A DNA stretch of 64,000 bases. Origin: Margaritifera margaritifera. Lineage: Eukaryota; Mollusca; Bivalvia; Unionida; Margaritiferidae. This document shows, one piece after another, positions 1 to 8,353 of the stretch. The notes beneath the pieces are model-generated. The model saw only the letters and a list, made by a program, of their open reading frames with translations. It ran no database searches and was not told where the DNA came from. The stretch covers positions 310,001 to 374,000 of the forward strand of contig JAQPZY010000833.1 of the NCBI GenBank assembly GCA_029931535.1, written 5' to 3'. The translations under genes and the position numbers were made by a program. Positions within the stretch are counted from its first letter, which is position 1, and each line of letters begins with the position of its first letter.

Positions 1-153
1 TAGTAATTGACGTGCTGTCAAAGTAAACCATCGTAACACTTCTTTCAGACTCGCTTCTAACAAATGAGCACGGACTTGTGCATTTTTTTCACGACTAATG
101 CCATACAAGGCACGAATCAATTTAGCCGAAGGATGCGATTGAAAGGAAGTCAT
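1..153 (-). CDS. Partial gene at left edge, unknown small viral protein (51 codons visible)
   Basis: A frame open from an ATG at 153-151 runs off the left edge of the window without a stop. The visible product is helical and rich in Leu, Arg and Ala (it begins MTSFQSHPSAKLIRALYG). It lies 9 nt after the stop of the packaging ATPase on the same strand, so it is probably the next gene in the same viral array. The Leu/Arg pattern loosely recalls short helical proteins that accompany capsid genes in Maverick elements, but this is only a resemblance and I cannot name it. The codon use and tight spacing match the neighbours. Confidence 0.5.
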   Translation of the reverse strand, partial: MTSFQSHPSAKLIRALYGISREKNAQVRAHLLEASLKEVLRWFTLTARQLL

Positions 154-162
154 CTTCTTCTC

Positions 163-966
163 TCAAAAAGAGTGTGAGACAAAAATGACGCTGTAGGTTG
201 TTTTTATAGTTTTTTTTTTTTTTTTAAAATGGACTGAAGGGGACGTGTAAATGACAGGACCACCTTCTTGACCCCAAGAGTGAAAGATACTGGCACGAAA
301 TCTCAAATAGTCAGGAGTGGTCGGTTTTAAGTCAATGAGTAAATACTCGTGAGGGGCTTGAGTGGCATCGTCGTACGCATAATTCAGCCAAGGAGCTCCT
401 AACTGTTTGGCTAACACTTGTACTTGAGATTTGTCTCTGGGGCTTTTAAACAAGACCACGTAATGAGCATTCAAACTAATAGTTCGATGGGCTTTACTCT
501 GTTGAAATAAATTTTGTGTTATGTACACAATACTAGCATTACGATGGTGACCTTTTCGTGTAAACCAAAGTTTAATTTCTTCTTCGTCTTCTCCTAACAT
601 GTCATCAAAAATAACTAAATGAGTTTGACTCACGTCAGACACAATTCCATCGTCTTCGTGAGGAATACCATCCACAAACGAAATAGTTTCTCCTTGACTT
701 TCTTTCAATAACGTGTAAGACGGTTGCCACTCTTTGTAACACCACACGATACGTTGAGGTGGACGATCAAACAAATCAGCTTTGTGTTCGATCAATCGTT
801 TGACAAATTCGGTTTTCCCTGAACCACTCGGTCCAGCAATCAACATGTTAAATGGATGGCGCAGATACAAAGCATTCCAACTTTGACGATCTAACTTTTC
901 GTCAATTACTTTCACCACAGAAGAGGAGGAAGAGGTAGACGAGGTAGAAGAAGAAGATGTAGCCAT
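163..966 (-). CDS. FtsK/HerA (A32-like) genome-packaging ATPase
   Basis: This is the DNA-packaging ATPase typical of Maverick/Polinton and adintovirus elements; it would drive genome translocation into capsids. A Walker A loop (GPSGSGKT) lies near residue 45 from the chosen Met, a Walker B (LVIFDDM) near residue 120, and a polar sensor segment (YITQNLFQQS) near 150. The frame opens further upstream to 1029, but the ATG at 966 starts the Ser/Thr-rich leader and avoids an odd hydrophobic extension. The length of about 267 residues is normal for the family. The last 20 or so residues follow a long A-tract in the coding strand (T-run near 211-226) and look unnatural (KKKKKTIKTT), so a slippage or read error may have altered the C-terminus. 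Confidence 0.85.
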   Translation of the reverse strand: MATSSSSTSSTSSSSSVVKVIDEKLDRQSWNALYLRHPFNMLIAGPSGSGKTEFVKRLIEHKADLFDRPPQRIVWCYKEWQPSYTLLKESQGETISFVDGIPHEDDGIVSDVSQTHLVIFDDMLGEDEEEIKLWFTRKGHHRNASIVYITQNLFQQSKAHRTISLNAHYVVLFKSPRDKSQVQVLAKQLGAPWLNYAYDDATQAPHEYLLIDLKPTTPDYLRFRASIFHSWGQEGGPVIYTSPSVHFKKKKKTIKTTYSVIFVSHSF

Positions 967-1081
967 GATTGAGGTAAGAAGATTTTTGAGAAGAAGACAA
1001 AAAACCCAAGGCATTTTATACGTTTTCATACACGTTTATTTTTTTTGTAAAACAAACCAACCCACAAAACAATAACATATT

Positions 1082-1249
1082 TTACAAATTTGCATGAAGA
1101 AGTGAATTTGTGAGAAAATATACAATTAAACCGAACACGTACACAATTAAGACTATCACTAAAACAGCTAAAGTTCTCTCTAAACAAGAAAAGGAACAAC
1201 AATTGTTTTGTGTCCAAGTCATGAAAGACACCACTGTTTGTGGTAACAT
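1082..1249 (-). CDS. Small single-pass membrane protein
   Basis: The first ATG in this frame, at 1249, gives 55 residues. The C-terminal half is one strong hydrophobic segment (LAVLVIVLIVYVFGLIVYFL), which suggests a tail-anchored or single-pass protein. The frame stays open upstream to about 1,433 with an acidic, Pro/Thr-rich stretch, but it has no ATG there. The true start may lie behind an 11-nt A-tract (plus-strand 1,403-1,413), where slippage could join frames. Small membrane proteins next to the packaging ATPase are common in adintovirus-like elements; the specific function is unknown. Confidence 0.5.
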   Translation of the reverse strand: MLPQTVVSFMTWTQNNCCSFSCLERTLAVLVIVLIVYVFGLIVYFLTNSLLHANL

Positions 1250-1429
1250 TCTTCTTCTACTCGTCTTTTTTGAATTCACTGACGGTAGCGGTGGTAAAGA
1301 AGGGTGGTGTTCCTCCTCAAGAGGTATTGGAACCACAGCAGTAGTGGTAGTGGTGTCAGGTACTTCTTCTTCTTCTTTTAGAGTTTCCCATGGAGGTTCC
1401 CATTTTTTTTTTTCACTTTTAGAATGTTA

Positions 1430-1741
1430 TCAATAAGTGGTTGCCAAATCTTGGCTGAACTGGGCCACTTCTTGTAACCAATATTGGAAACCAAGGTTTC
1501 TCCAGGGTCGTACATCTTTCCAATGGAAAAGTTGTTGGTGTAACTCACTAGCAGTACACACTTCTTGAAATGTTTTATGCACAGATAAAGTGTGACGAAT
1601 GTCTTCTTCACATGGAAGTACGTCACTAATTTTCATCACCACTCTCAACGCTATACGTACAATTTGTCTTTCGTGGACTGATAAAATCAAGTTTTTATAG
1701 TCTTCTTCTTCTACTAAGTCCGAAGAAGAACACACGGTCAT
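1430..1741 (-). CDS. Unknown viral-element protein, 103 residues
   Basis: A frame from a clean ATG at 1741 gives 103 residues, acidic at the N-terminus and then helical, with several Trp and His residues near the C-terminus. I recognise no domain. Its start overlaps the end of the upstream frame (1695-2018) by 47 nt, and the leader directly before the ATG is A-rich, as for other genes in this array. Overlap and orientation suggest it is part of the same polycistronic block. An alternative frame (1378-1626) lies within the same DNA and looks less protein-like. Confidence 0.45.
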   Translation of the reverse strand: MTVCSSSDLVEEEDYKNLILSVHERQIVRIALRVVMKISDVLPCEEDIRHTLSVHKTFQEVCTASELHQQLFHWKDVRPWRNLGFQYWLQEVAQFSQDLATTY

Positions 1742-2018
1742 ATTGTTTTTTGGTACTCAACAACAATTGAGTCCAAAACAACCACGGATCCTTCAAAAGA
1801 ATCCAAGGCAAACACTTGTCCTCAAAAATATTCCACAACGAATGTCCTGGAAAACGAAATCCAAGATAAGTAGTCACTAAGACACACACCACATAACGTC
1901 CAAAATTTAATGGATACAGTTCTTGTATCACTTCTTTATATTCCTCTAAGGTCTGAATTTTATCTATGATTTCCTTCCACGGAATCCGTTTCACAACTGG
2001 TGTGTAGAGTTCAGGCAT
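1695..2018 (-). CDS. Short paralogue of the neighbouring F-box-like repeat protein
   Basis: From the ATG at 2018 this gives 107 residues. The segment RIPWKEIIDKIQTLEEYKEV and what follows closely parallels RIPWEEVKEKNVTNIDEYQK in the neighbouring 356-residue protein, including the later hydrophobic stretch and the PxxSxW position. This points to tandem duplication and divergence within the element. The last 17 or so residues (ending GLSRRRRL) overlap the next gene out of frame and may be a frameshifted tail. The function is unknown. Confidence 0.5.
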   Translation of the reverse strand: MPELYTPVVKRIPWKEIIDKIQTLEEYKEVIQELYPLNFGRYVVCVLVTTYLGFRFPGHSLWNIFEDKCLPWILLKDPWLFWTQLLLSTKKQYDRVFFFGLSRRRRL

Positions 2019-2064
2019 ACCCACTCTTTTATAGTCAGGCAGTAACTGTGTCACAGAATCCGTT

Positions 2065-3135
2065 TCACGAGTAGTAAAGTGATTTGAGACGTGCCGCCTC
2101 CTCTTTATAGGGATCGATGGCTAAGGTTGGTATCTTGGGTGGCATGTTTTTATAGCCAGGCTCCCAAGGTTGGTACCTTTTGAGACAGTCTCCTTCAGGA
2201 TAGAAGTTGAGATAGAGGTTTCCCATGACCATTCTTCTATGCCCTTGAAAGAGGGTATAGCGTAAAAATCGAGAAATGACTTTGAGTTTACGTTTCACTT
2301 GTAATTTCAGAAACTCACGGTAAATCTGTTCTCGCACATTCAAAGGCATGGCACTAATGTACTTGGGTAAAGTTTCCGATTTGGAAAGAAATACTTCTCT
2401 TTTGTATTCTTCACGATACTGGTGATAGTCATTTTTCAGAATCAAATTTCTGATGCGACGAAAGTAGCCATAGCCTTGAAATCGAGGAATCACTTGAAGT
2501 TTACGTTTCACTTGAATTTGAACCAACTCATCGTAAATCCGTTTTTGTAACTTTGAAGACAAGTCACGAATTCGATCTTGTAGAGTAGGTTTCTTGGTGA
2601 CAAAATACTCACACACAAACCAAACGGAATCGGTAGGTAAAGGATATCTATAGGATCCAACACCAGTTTCAGTGATTATCCTATCTAATTTCAAAACACA
2701 AAAAGGTGATTTGTCTTCAGGAGACAGTTCTTCTAACAGTTTTTGGTATTCGTCTATGTTAGTCACATTTTTTTCCTTCACTTCCTCCCATGGAATTCTA
2801 TATTCCACTGCTACATTGTAGGTAGCCCCCACCAATTTCTTAAATTGGGGATGTAGATTTTCATCAATGTCTGACCATTTGAATATCTTCTTAGCTATCA
2901 TTTGTCTTATTGTATTCAAATACCATTGGTTAAAACAAGTCTGTTGTAAAGGATGTAACTCTTTTTTACGTTTCAGTTGAATGTGAACAAATTCTTGGTA
3001 AATCCGTTCTCGTAACTCCAAAGGTAATCCACGAATACGATCTTCTAAAGTAGGAATATACTGAAAAATACAATCTTGTAACTCTAAAGGTAAACCACAA
3101 ATAAGTTCATCTAAAGAATAAGTATTCTCCTCCAT
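2065..3135 (-). CDS. Repeat protein with F-box-like LPLEL modules, 356 residues
   Basis: The protein starts at an ATG 10 nt after the stop of the upstream BIR gene. It carries three or four copies of a module of the form LPLELxxxIYxEFVxIQxKRK: near residues 14, 37, 190 and 265. The third and fourth continue into a VIPRF/VISRF segment. Between them is an RIPWEEV block that is shared with the 1695-2018 protein. The LPLEL...I pattern resembles the core of F-box domains, which bind Skp1 in ubiquitin ligases. A role as a host-ubiquitin adaptor would fit next to BIR proteins, but this is inference. Duplication of modules inside and between genes suggests rapid adaptive change. I cannot assign a family. 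Confidence 0.6.
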   Translation of the reverse strand: MEENTYSLDELICGLPLELQDCIFQYIPTLEDRIRGLPLELRERIYQEFVHIQLKRKKELHPLQQTCFNQWYLNTIRQMIAKKIFKWSDIDENLHPQFKKLVGATYNVAVEYRIPWEEVKEKNVTNIDEYQKLLEELSPEDKSPFCVLKLDRIITETGVGSYRYPLPTDSVWFVCEYFVTKKPTLQDRIRDLSSKLQKRIYDELVQIQVKRKLQVIPRFQGYGYFRRIRNLILKNDYHQYREEYKREVFLSKSETLPKYISAMPLNVREQIYREFLKLQVKRKLKVISRFLRYTLFQGHRRMVMGNLYLNFYPEGDCLKRYQPWEPGYKNMPPKIPTLAIDPYKEEAARLKSLYYS

Positions 3136-3145
3136 GGAATTTTTT

Positions 3146-3646
3146 TTACTTCTTCAACTTTGTAGGCATAACATCTGGCTCATCGTACCCGTACTCTTCT
3201 AAGGCTACTAAAGGTAAGAAGTGACAGTGCGGAGACCATCTGGCATGTTCAATGTAAGCTGAGTCGGTAGGCTCCCAATGGCGAAGTTCCACACCGCAAC
3301 TAAAACATTGAACTTTATCTCCTTCTCCCGTGTATTTAAATCCAGATCTAGCTAAACTTTCCGGTTTAGGTCCTTCTAGATATTTTGGCCACTTGTCTTT
3401 GAATGACTCCAGTCGACTTTCATACTTGGAATAACCAAATAAAGTCACAGGTATTCTGATATGCCATTTAGGCTCCACATCATTCCTCTTGTTGTCATTA
3501 ACGTCAATTCCTTTAGTATTTTTTCCACTGAAACATAAAGGACGATCTGCCTCTTTAGAGTTGGATCGATGGGGAGTGACTGAATCAAAGATGTCACAAC
3601 GTACGGCATCGCACTCAAATTCCTCAAAACTAGAAAAAATACTCAT
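3146..3646 (-). CDS. Single-BIR (inhibitor-of-apoptosis type) protein, 166 residues
   Basis: A complete BIR zinc-binding pattern lies at about residues 85-150: C-x2-C-x16-H-x6-C, seen as CFSC...EH...SPHC, with the preceding SLARSGFKYTG segment typical of the fold. The conserved Trp of the peptide groove (RHWEP) is kept. There is no RING, so the protein would not be a ubiquitin ligase itself. BIR proteins of this kind bind caspases or IAP antagonists, and large DNA viruses of invertebrates use them against host apoptosis. Its ATG overlaps the TGA of the upstream BIR gene (ATGA). The N-terminal 80 residues are low-complexity and unassigned. Confidence 0.85.
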   Translation of the reverse strand: MSIFSSFEEFECDAVRCDIFDSVTPHRSNSKEADRPLCFSGKNTKGIDVNDNKRNDVEPKWHIRIPVTLFGYSKYESRLESFKDKWPKYLEGPKPESLARSGFKYTGEGDKVQCFSCGVELRHWEPTDSAYIEHARWSPHCHFLPLVALEEYGYDEPDVMPTKLKK

Positions 3647-4026
3647 CTATTTTTTTTTTTCTTCTTCTTGCTCGGTTCACGTGAAAAGTCAGAATGAAGG
3701 TTAGGCTTGGAAGGGGTTCCTTTTTTATACCTGTCGACTGTACCATCTGAAAAGTATTGTAATGTCATCCGTGGAAACGCCAAAGAAAGGTAAACACAGT
3801 TTGGTGACCATCTGGTATGTTCCACGATAGCTGAATCTTTAGGACTCATGCGAATGCTTGCACCACAACTAAAACATTTCACTAAACTTCCCTGTTCAAA
3901 GTAGACAAATCCTGCTCTGGCTAAAGAGATGGCTGTGGGTAATCGATCCCCTTTAGGCCATTTTTTAAACGTCTTCAATCGGCTGGTACAATTAGCATAG
4001 TCAGGCAAGGCCCATGTTGAAGTCAT
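3643..4026 (-). CDS. Second single-BIR protein, 127 residues
   Basis: The BIR domain occupies residues 10-80, with CFSC, EH and SPNC as the zinc ligands. The spacing is C-x2-C-x15-H-x6-C, one residue shorter than usual, and the conserved Trp of the peptide-binding groove is absent (IRMSPKD replaces the RHWEP-type segment). This suggests that it folds but may not bind IAP-binding-motif peptides in the normal way. The C-terminus is a Lys tail encoded by an A-tract. It starts 18 nt after the polymerase stop, and its stop overlaps the next BIR start by 4 nt, which suggests translation from a shared transcript. It differs from the downstream BIR enough to be an old duplicate. Confidence 0.85.
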   Translation of the reverse strand: MTSTWALPDYANCTSRLKTFKKWPKGDRLPTAISLARAGFVYFEQGSLVKCFSCGASIRMSPKDSAIVEHTRWSPNCVYLSLAFPRMTLQYFSDGTVDRYKKGTPSKPNLHSDFSREPSKKKKKKNR

Positions 4027-4044
4027 CTTTTCTGTTTTTTTTTT

Positions 4045-6693
4045 TCAAGAGGAGGGTTTCGTTTTTTTATACTTCTCCAAATCGGCGTGTCCGTAAGGTA
4101 AAGTGGTGTGATCTGGAAGTCTCACTCTTTTTTGGTACACGATACGATACACTTTTTGAACAGGTCGAGTCACGATTTTATGATTTGGTAGGCGAACAAT
4201 CTTGTGAGGTTCTAACGTAGCGACTTGAAAATCTTTCACTTGTCCAGACAACAGAGCATTTTTTAAAACCTCAAAGTTCACGACTTGGTTAGTTCGATAG
4301 TTCAGAGTCAATCCTTTGACTTTACAGGAGGTGTGAAGTTGACCTTGAGGGTCTCGGTATCTGTACCCATAATTTTTAGGGCCACCGCTAGCAAAACTCA
4401 GGATGGTATCTTGAGGGTGCTCGTCTGTCCAGGCTCCTAATCGATCTCCTTGAATGGTAGGGTGGGGGCAACCGGGACGATGAATGTAAATGCAACTGTC
4501 AGTATCAAAATACAGAACACGATCTCCCAAGACTTCTAACGCTTCGTCATACAATTTCAAACGAGCATGAGCAGTCACGTAGGCGGCAATGACTACGTTA
4601 CTAAACTTGTCAGGTTTCACAAACTTGGGTTCATCTTCAAAATTAACAATGATCAAATCCTCACGGACGATTTCAACGTGCTTGACTAGAATACTTTTGT
4701 CGTCCACCAGTTTAAAGTAACGATAAGGATCGTCCACGTATTCCGTTTTGGGTAAGATCGTACGTTGAGCCATTTTTCCCCACAAACAATTTAACATCAC
4801 TTTAGCAAACGATCTTTTTCCTTCATTTTTTTCTACCTCTTCTAAAGTGATGCCTTCGATGTCACGGTATTCTTCTTTGAATCGGACTTTGTCTTCGGGA
4901 GTTTGACACCACGAAGGATAACCACTAGCTTCTTGTTTCAGTTTAAGAAATTGGTTCACGTACCCCGAAAAAATGCCTGGATGATGAGTGGCGTCGTCCT
5001 TTTGGTATTGGGCTGTCGTTGGAAAGTGCCAAATTTCATACACGTTCAATAAACGGTATCCACGATCCAATGCCCGAAACAATTCGGCACTGACCCACGT
5101 TCCTATCATCGACCGTTCTTCCTCCGTGTGGTGACAGGAATGATCTTGGTTACACATTTCGGCACACGTCCGACATAAAGGAAACATCAATTTTCCTTGA
5201 CAATGGCAAGGTAAGATGGGATGAAACAAGTTTGTGGGAGGTAAAACTTTACATTTGATCAATCCTTCGTATTGACGAATCTGTTCCACGTCGATGTGCT
5301 CTGTTAAAATTTCAGGGTGTCCGGTAGGAAAACGAGCATATTTACACACCCAAGGATACAAAGAACACACGTCAATGTATTTGATTTCTTCTCCTTGGGA
5401 TTCGTTCACGTCGTACAATAATCGAGTAGCATTGGTTCGTCCTCCAAATAAACTGTGACGTGGATCTAAAGGTTCAATGTCGGCTGCGTCGTAACTTTGA
5501 GTGATGGTTTTAAATTCAGGATCGATTTTCAAACGTCGATCGTATTCGTGTTCCCACATTTCTATCACTTCGTAACCTTGACTTTCTAACTGAAGTCGTC
5601 GTTGACAAGTCTGTTCATATAACTGATCCATGGTAGAATCTGAATAAGGACTTTTCATGTCTCGGACAGGATAACAAATAGGGCATCCGTGAAACAAACA
5701 TCCCTGAAACTCATACACAATGTGTGGGTTTTCTAAATCCCAACTATCCACAGAATAACCTCCAATCTTTTTTTCTCCTCCTCCGTTTCTAGCATGTTGT
5801 ATCCATTTGTCTTCTTTTTGACATAAGTAATGAAGCCAACGTAAAGCTTTGACAGAATATTGACGACTAGCAAAAACCCCCGTGTTGGAGTCAATGATGG
5901 CGAGTTGGTTTTCGGGCATGAAATGTTGTCTGTAGACCAAGGAACAGGCTTTAGGTAAGGTGGATGCCTCTTTCAAAGGATCGACCTCTGCACTATCGAG
6001 AAATAACTCTCGAAATTTTCCACAACAACGTCTTAAAATATCTACATCCGATCGACAATATTTGAGCATCTCTTCTTGAAAGTCAAAGGGATCGTTCTGG
6101 TGAACACGGTACCAAGCGTGAAAAGCTTCTCGCTGTTCGGGTCGCATTCCATCAGGGTCATAATCATGAAGGTCAGGTAAATGAGGTAGGACGGCCTGTT
6201 GATTAGCTTCCGTGTTAAAGAAGTGAGGAAAGTAACCTTTGGCCATTTCTGTCATACCAAACGTTTTTGGCATGCGACTCAAAGGCATGGTCAAATAACT
6301 CATCGAATCTTTGAATTGAACTTGTCCTACTTTCATGTAGATGAGCTTTTTTCCATTCATGGTGACTTCAGGACGTTCGGTTCCATGGTTCAAATAATAA
6401 TTAAGTAAAAACTGTCCATCGTATCCCGAAAAATTGTGAGCTATGACGGTCGCATACCGATGACAATCTCCGTAACGATGAATGTCTTCTTCGCTCCAAC
6501 TGTCGTGGGTGGTAGGGTCTAAAACCCATTCAGCAAACTCCGACAAAGTATTCACTCCACGAAAGATTTTTTCACGTCCTCCTGGAATCCGACTACAATG
6601 AGGACAGTGAAAATGAATCGATTCTTGAATGCACTGATCACAAGCCCGATGGGCTACACAAAAATTTGGAATGTGAGTACCTGTTTCTTGCAT
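4045..6693 (-). CDS. polB: Family B DNA polymerase, exonuclease and polymerase part (downstream of a frameshift)
   Basis: This is the main part of a protein-primed family B DNA polymerase of the Maverick/adintovirus type, which would replicate the linear element. Visible motifs are Exo II (HNFSGYD, about residue 88), Exo III (YCRSDVDIL, about 213), Pol motif A (DVCSLYP, about 441), motif B (LNCLWGK, about 634) and motif C (YFDTDS, about 728), followed by a KVKGLTL segment. The reading frame is open for 882 residues. The first Met shown is not a real start: the frame continues the upstream one (6654-8219) and is separated from it by a one-base shift at the Exo I motif. All polymerase active-site residues that I can see are present. 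Confidence 0.92.
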   Translation of the reverse strand: MQETGTHIPNFCVAHRACDQCIQESIHFHCPHCSRIPGGREKIFRGVNTLSEFAEWVLDPTTHDSWSEEDIHRYGDCHRYATVIAHNFSGYDGQFLLNYYLNHGTERPEVTMNGKKLIYMKVGQVQFKDSMSYLTMPLSRMPKTFGMTEMAKGYFPHFFNTEANQQAVLPHLPDLHDYDPDGMRPEQREAFHAWYRVHQNDPFDFQEEMLKYCRSDVDILRRCCGKFRELFLDSAEVDPLKEASTLPKACSLVYRQHFMPENQLAIIDSNTGVFASRQYSVKALRWLHYLCQKEDKWIQHARNGGGEKKIGGYSVDSWDLENPHIVYEFQGCLFHGCPICYPVRDMKSPYSDSTMDQLYEQTCQRRLQLESQGYEVIEMWEHEYDRRLKIDPEFKTITQSYDAADIEPLDPRHSLFGGRTNATRLLYDVNESQGEEIKYIDVCSLYPWVCKYARFPTGHPEILTEHIDVEQIRQYEGLIKCKVLPPTNLFHPILPCHCQGKLMFPLCRTCAEMCNQDHSCHHTEEERSMIGTWVSAELFRALDRGYRLLNVYEIWHFPTTAQYQKDDATHHPGIFSGYVNQFLKLKQEASGYPSWCQTPEDKVRFKEEYRDIEGITLEEVEKNEGKRSFAKVMLNCLWGKMAQRTILPKTEYVDDPYRYFKLVDDKSILVKHVEIVREDLIIVNFEDEPKFVKPDKFSNVVIAAYVTAHARLKLYDEALEVLGDRVLYFDTDSCIYIHRPGCPHPTIQGDRLGAWTDEHPQDTILSFASGGPKNYGYRYRDPQGQLHTSCKVKGLTLNYRTNQVVNFEVLKNALLSGQVKDFQVATLEPHKIVRLPNHKIVTRPVQKVYRIVYQKRVRLPDHTTLPYGHADLEKYKKTKPSS

Positions 6694-8219
6694 GCATTCA
6701 AAATAAAAAAAATGAAATCTACTTGTTTCTTGTTTTTCTTTATTTCTTTCTTCTCTATCTTGTCATGCTTTTGAATAAAACATCGATGATCAAAATCGAC
6801 GATCTGATGACAAATAGAACATTTTTTCTTGCCAGCACAAACGTGTCTCTTGGAGTTGTTGGAACGAATCAGTTGTCCACACGTAGAACACGATTGTAAT
6901 AACTCACAAGCACATTTTTGTTGGTGTCGTCCTTGGGTCTTGCGATGTTGTTGGTAACAAGTAGGACTGACAAAACGGCGTCGACAGGTTTCACAATAAA
7001 TGTGATGTTGTTGTGGCTCAGGAAGGCATGGTGGGTCGGCTAAACAACCCCGACATCTTGCTCCACAAGTAATGTGTTTCTCCCGACTATTACACCCTTT
7101 GTTACATTTCTCACAGTAGTAAGAGTATCCCAAAAATCCAGTGATACTGGTAATAGTATCAAAATGTTCTTGATGGTGATAAAGATGAATGTATTTTCCC
7201 TCAGGAAAATCAGGGCCTCGAAACAATAAATCACCGCGCACTTCTTGAGGGTGAACTTTTAACGTATAATGAGGAGCCAAAACATCTTGAAGTTGCTGTA
7301 ATTGAGAAATGCTACACACAGTCTCTTTAGGGATCCCTGCTTGTTTTAACAAGAGTTCTGCTTCTTTTCGTTGTTGGGGTCTTTGCGATGCTCGAATATT
7401 ATTCCAGGCTTTTTTCCATTCTTTGCTCTCGTTCTTGTTAGCATAGGTACGACCCACCACAATAGCTCGAGCTAAGCACATTGAATCTTCAGTATTGTTA
7501 ATTTGGACGACACTCTGTTTGGTAGTGCGTAGATCATCCACCAATAAAGTTTTTCTGCTTCGTCCACTTCCTCGAGGTGGAGAAACATGGGTCATGTAAA
7601 CGGTGGCCTTTCCATCGGTGATGGTAAATTTGTCATTGGATTGTTGTACATGTTCTATTTTTGACATAACTTTGTCTGGCGTTAATTCTGCCGGGGTACT
7701 AAATTCAATCCAAACAGGACTCTTCAATTGGTCATGATGAATGGCTAGTCTCAACCGATCGTCTTCTTTGGCTCCACATTGCCGTTTTAAGTTCTGTAAG
7801 ACAGATTCCCACAAATTGGTAATGAACCGCGCCGCTTTCTCGGGAGGTACTTGAGACTTAAAGTCTTTGAAGTGTACTGTGTGAGTATACGCAGTGGTCC
7901 TAAATTTTCGAGAAGTGATTTTTTGTGTCTCTCGAATCCGATAGTAATTTTCAGGAGCCACGGTAGCGGTAGCGGTAGTAGTAGTAGGACTTTCTTGGTC
8001 AGGGGTTCTGGTGTTGGTAGTAGTAGTGACTTTGGTTTTGGAAGTTTGGGTTTCAGGTTGTTGTTCACTCATTTCGTCTTCAAAGTCACTGGCATGGACT
8101 TGAGCCAGTAATTCCTCTAAGGGTGTTTCAGGAGGCACGGAATACCTTCGTCGCCGTGTCTTCTTGGTTTGTTCTTGTTCTGGTTCTGATTTATCATGGT
8201 TTGGGCGTGATCTTTTCAT
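6654..8219 (-). CDS. polB: Family B DNA polymerase, N-terminal part with zinc fingers (upstream of a frameshift)
   Basis: From an ATG at 8219 (48 nt downstream of a TATA box) the frame runs 521 residues. A charged low-complexity leader is followed by a domain including MCLARAIVVGR, as in the N-terminal regions of Maverick polymerases, and then a Cys/His-rich zinc-finger stretch (about residues 375-500) that leads into the start of the exonuclease domain. The frame fails at the Exo I motif, within a T8 context on the coding strand (plus-strand about 6,700-6,710). It then ends in a 20-residue out-of-frame tail. Together with 4045-6693 the gene would cover about 1,390 codons, slightly long for the family. 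It is either a recent inactivation or a sequencing/assembly error. Confidence 0.85.
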   Translation of the reverse strand: MKRSRPNHDKSEPEQEQTKKTRRRRYSVPPETPLEELLAQVHASDFEDEMSEQQPETQTSKTKVTTTTNTRTPDQESPTTTTATATVAPENYYRIRETQKITSRKFRTTAYTHTVHFKDFKSQVPPEKAARFITNLWESVLQNLKRQCGAKEDDRLRLAIHHDQLKSPVWIEFSTPAELTPDKVMSKIEHVQQSNDKFTITDGKATVYMTHVSPPRGSGRSRKTLLVDDLRTTKQSVVQINNTEDSMCLARAIVVGRTYANKNESKEWKKAWNNIRASQRPQQRKEAELLLKQAGIPKETVCSISQLQQLQDVLAPHYTLKVHPQEVRGDLLFRGPDFPEGKYIHLYHHQEHFDTITSITGFLGYSYYCEKCNKGCNSREKHITCGARCRGCLADPPCLPEPQQHHIYCETCRRRFVSPTCYQQHRKTQGRHQQKCACELLQSCSTCGQLIRSNNSKRHVCAGKKKCSICHQIVDFDHRCFIQKHDKIEKKEIKKNKKQVDFIFFILNACKKQVLTFQIFV

Positions 8220-8267
8220 CTTCAACTCTGATTTGAAACTGATTGAGTTTTTTTTCACCCAGGTACC

Positions 8268-8296
8268 TTTATATAGAGACAGAAGAGTATATAAAG
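8268..8296. promoter_or_regulatory. Divergent double-TATA promoter between polB and the zinc-knuckle gene
   Basis: A TATATAAA box reads on the minus strand at 8275-8268, about 50 nt before the polB ATG. A TATATAAAG box reads on the plus strand at 8288-8296, about 58 nt before the ATG at 8354. The two are 12 nt apart, so the two genes probably share regulatory input. Confidence 0.6.
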
Positions 8297-8353
8297 AGAG
8301 AGCTTCTTACCTTCAGAATCAGTCTTTGGTGATTGAACTTTCAAACTGTCAAG

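Noticed and set aside
1026..1217. A 63-codon frame overlapping the small membrane gene
   Set aside because: It lies in another frame of the hydrophobic region and has a less protein-like composition.
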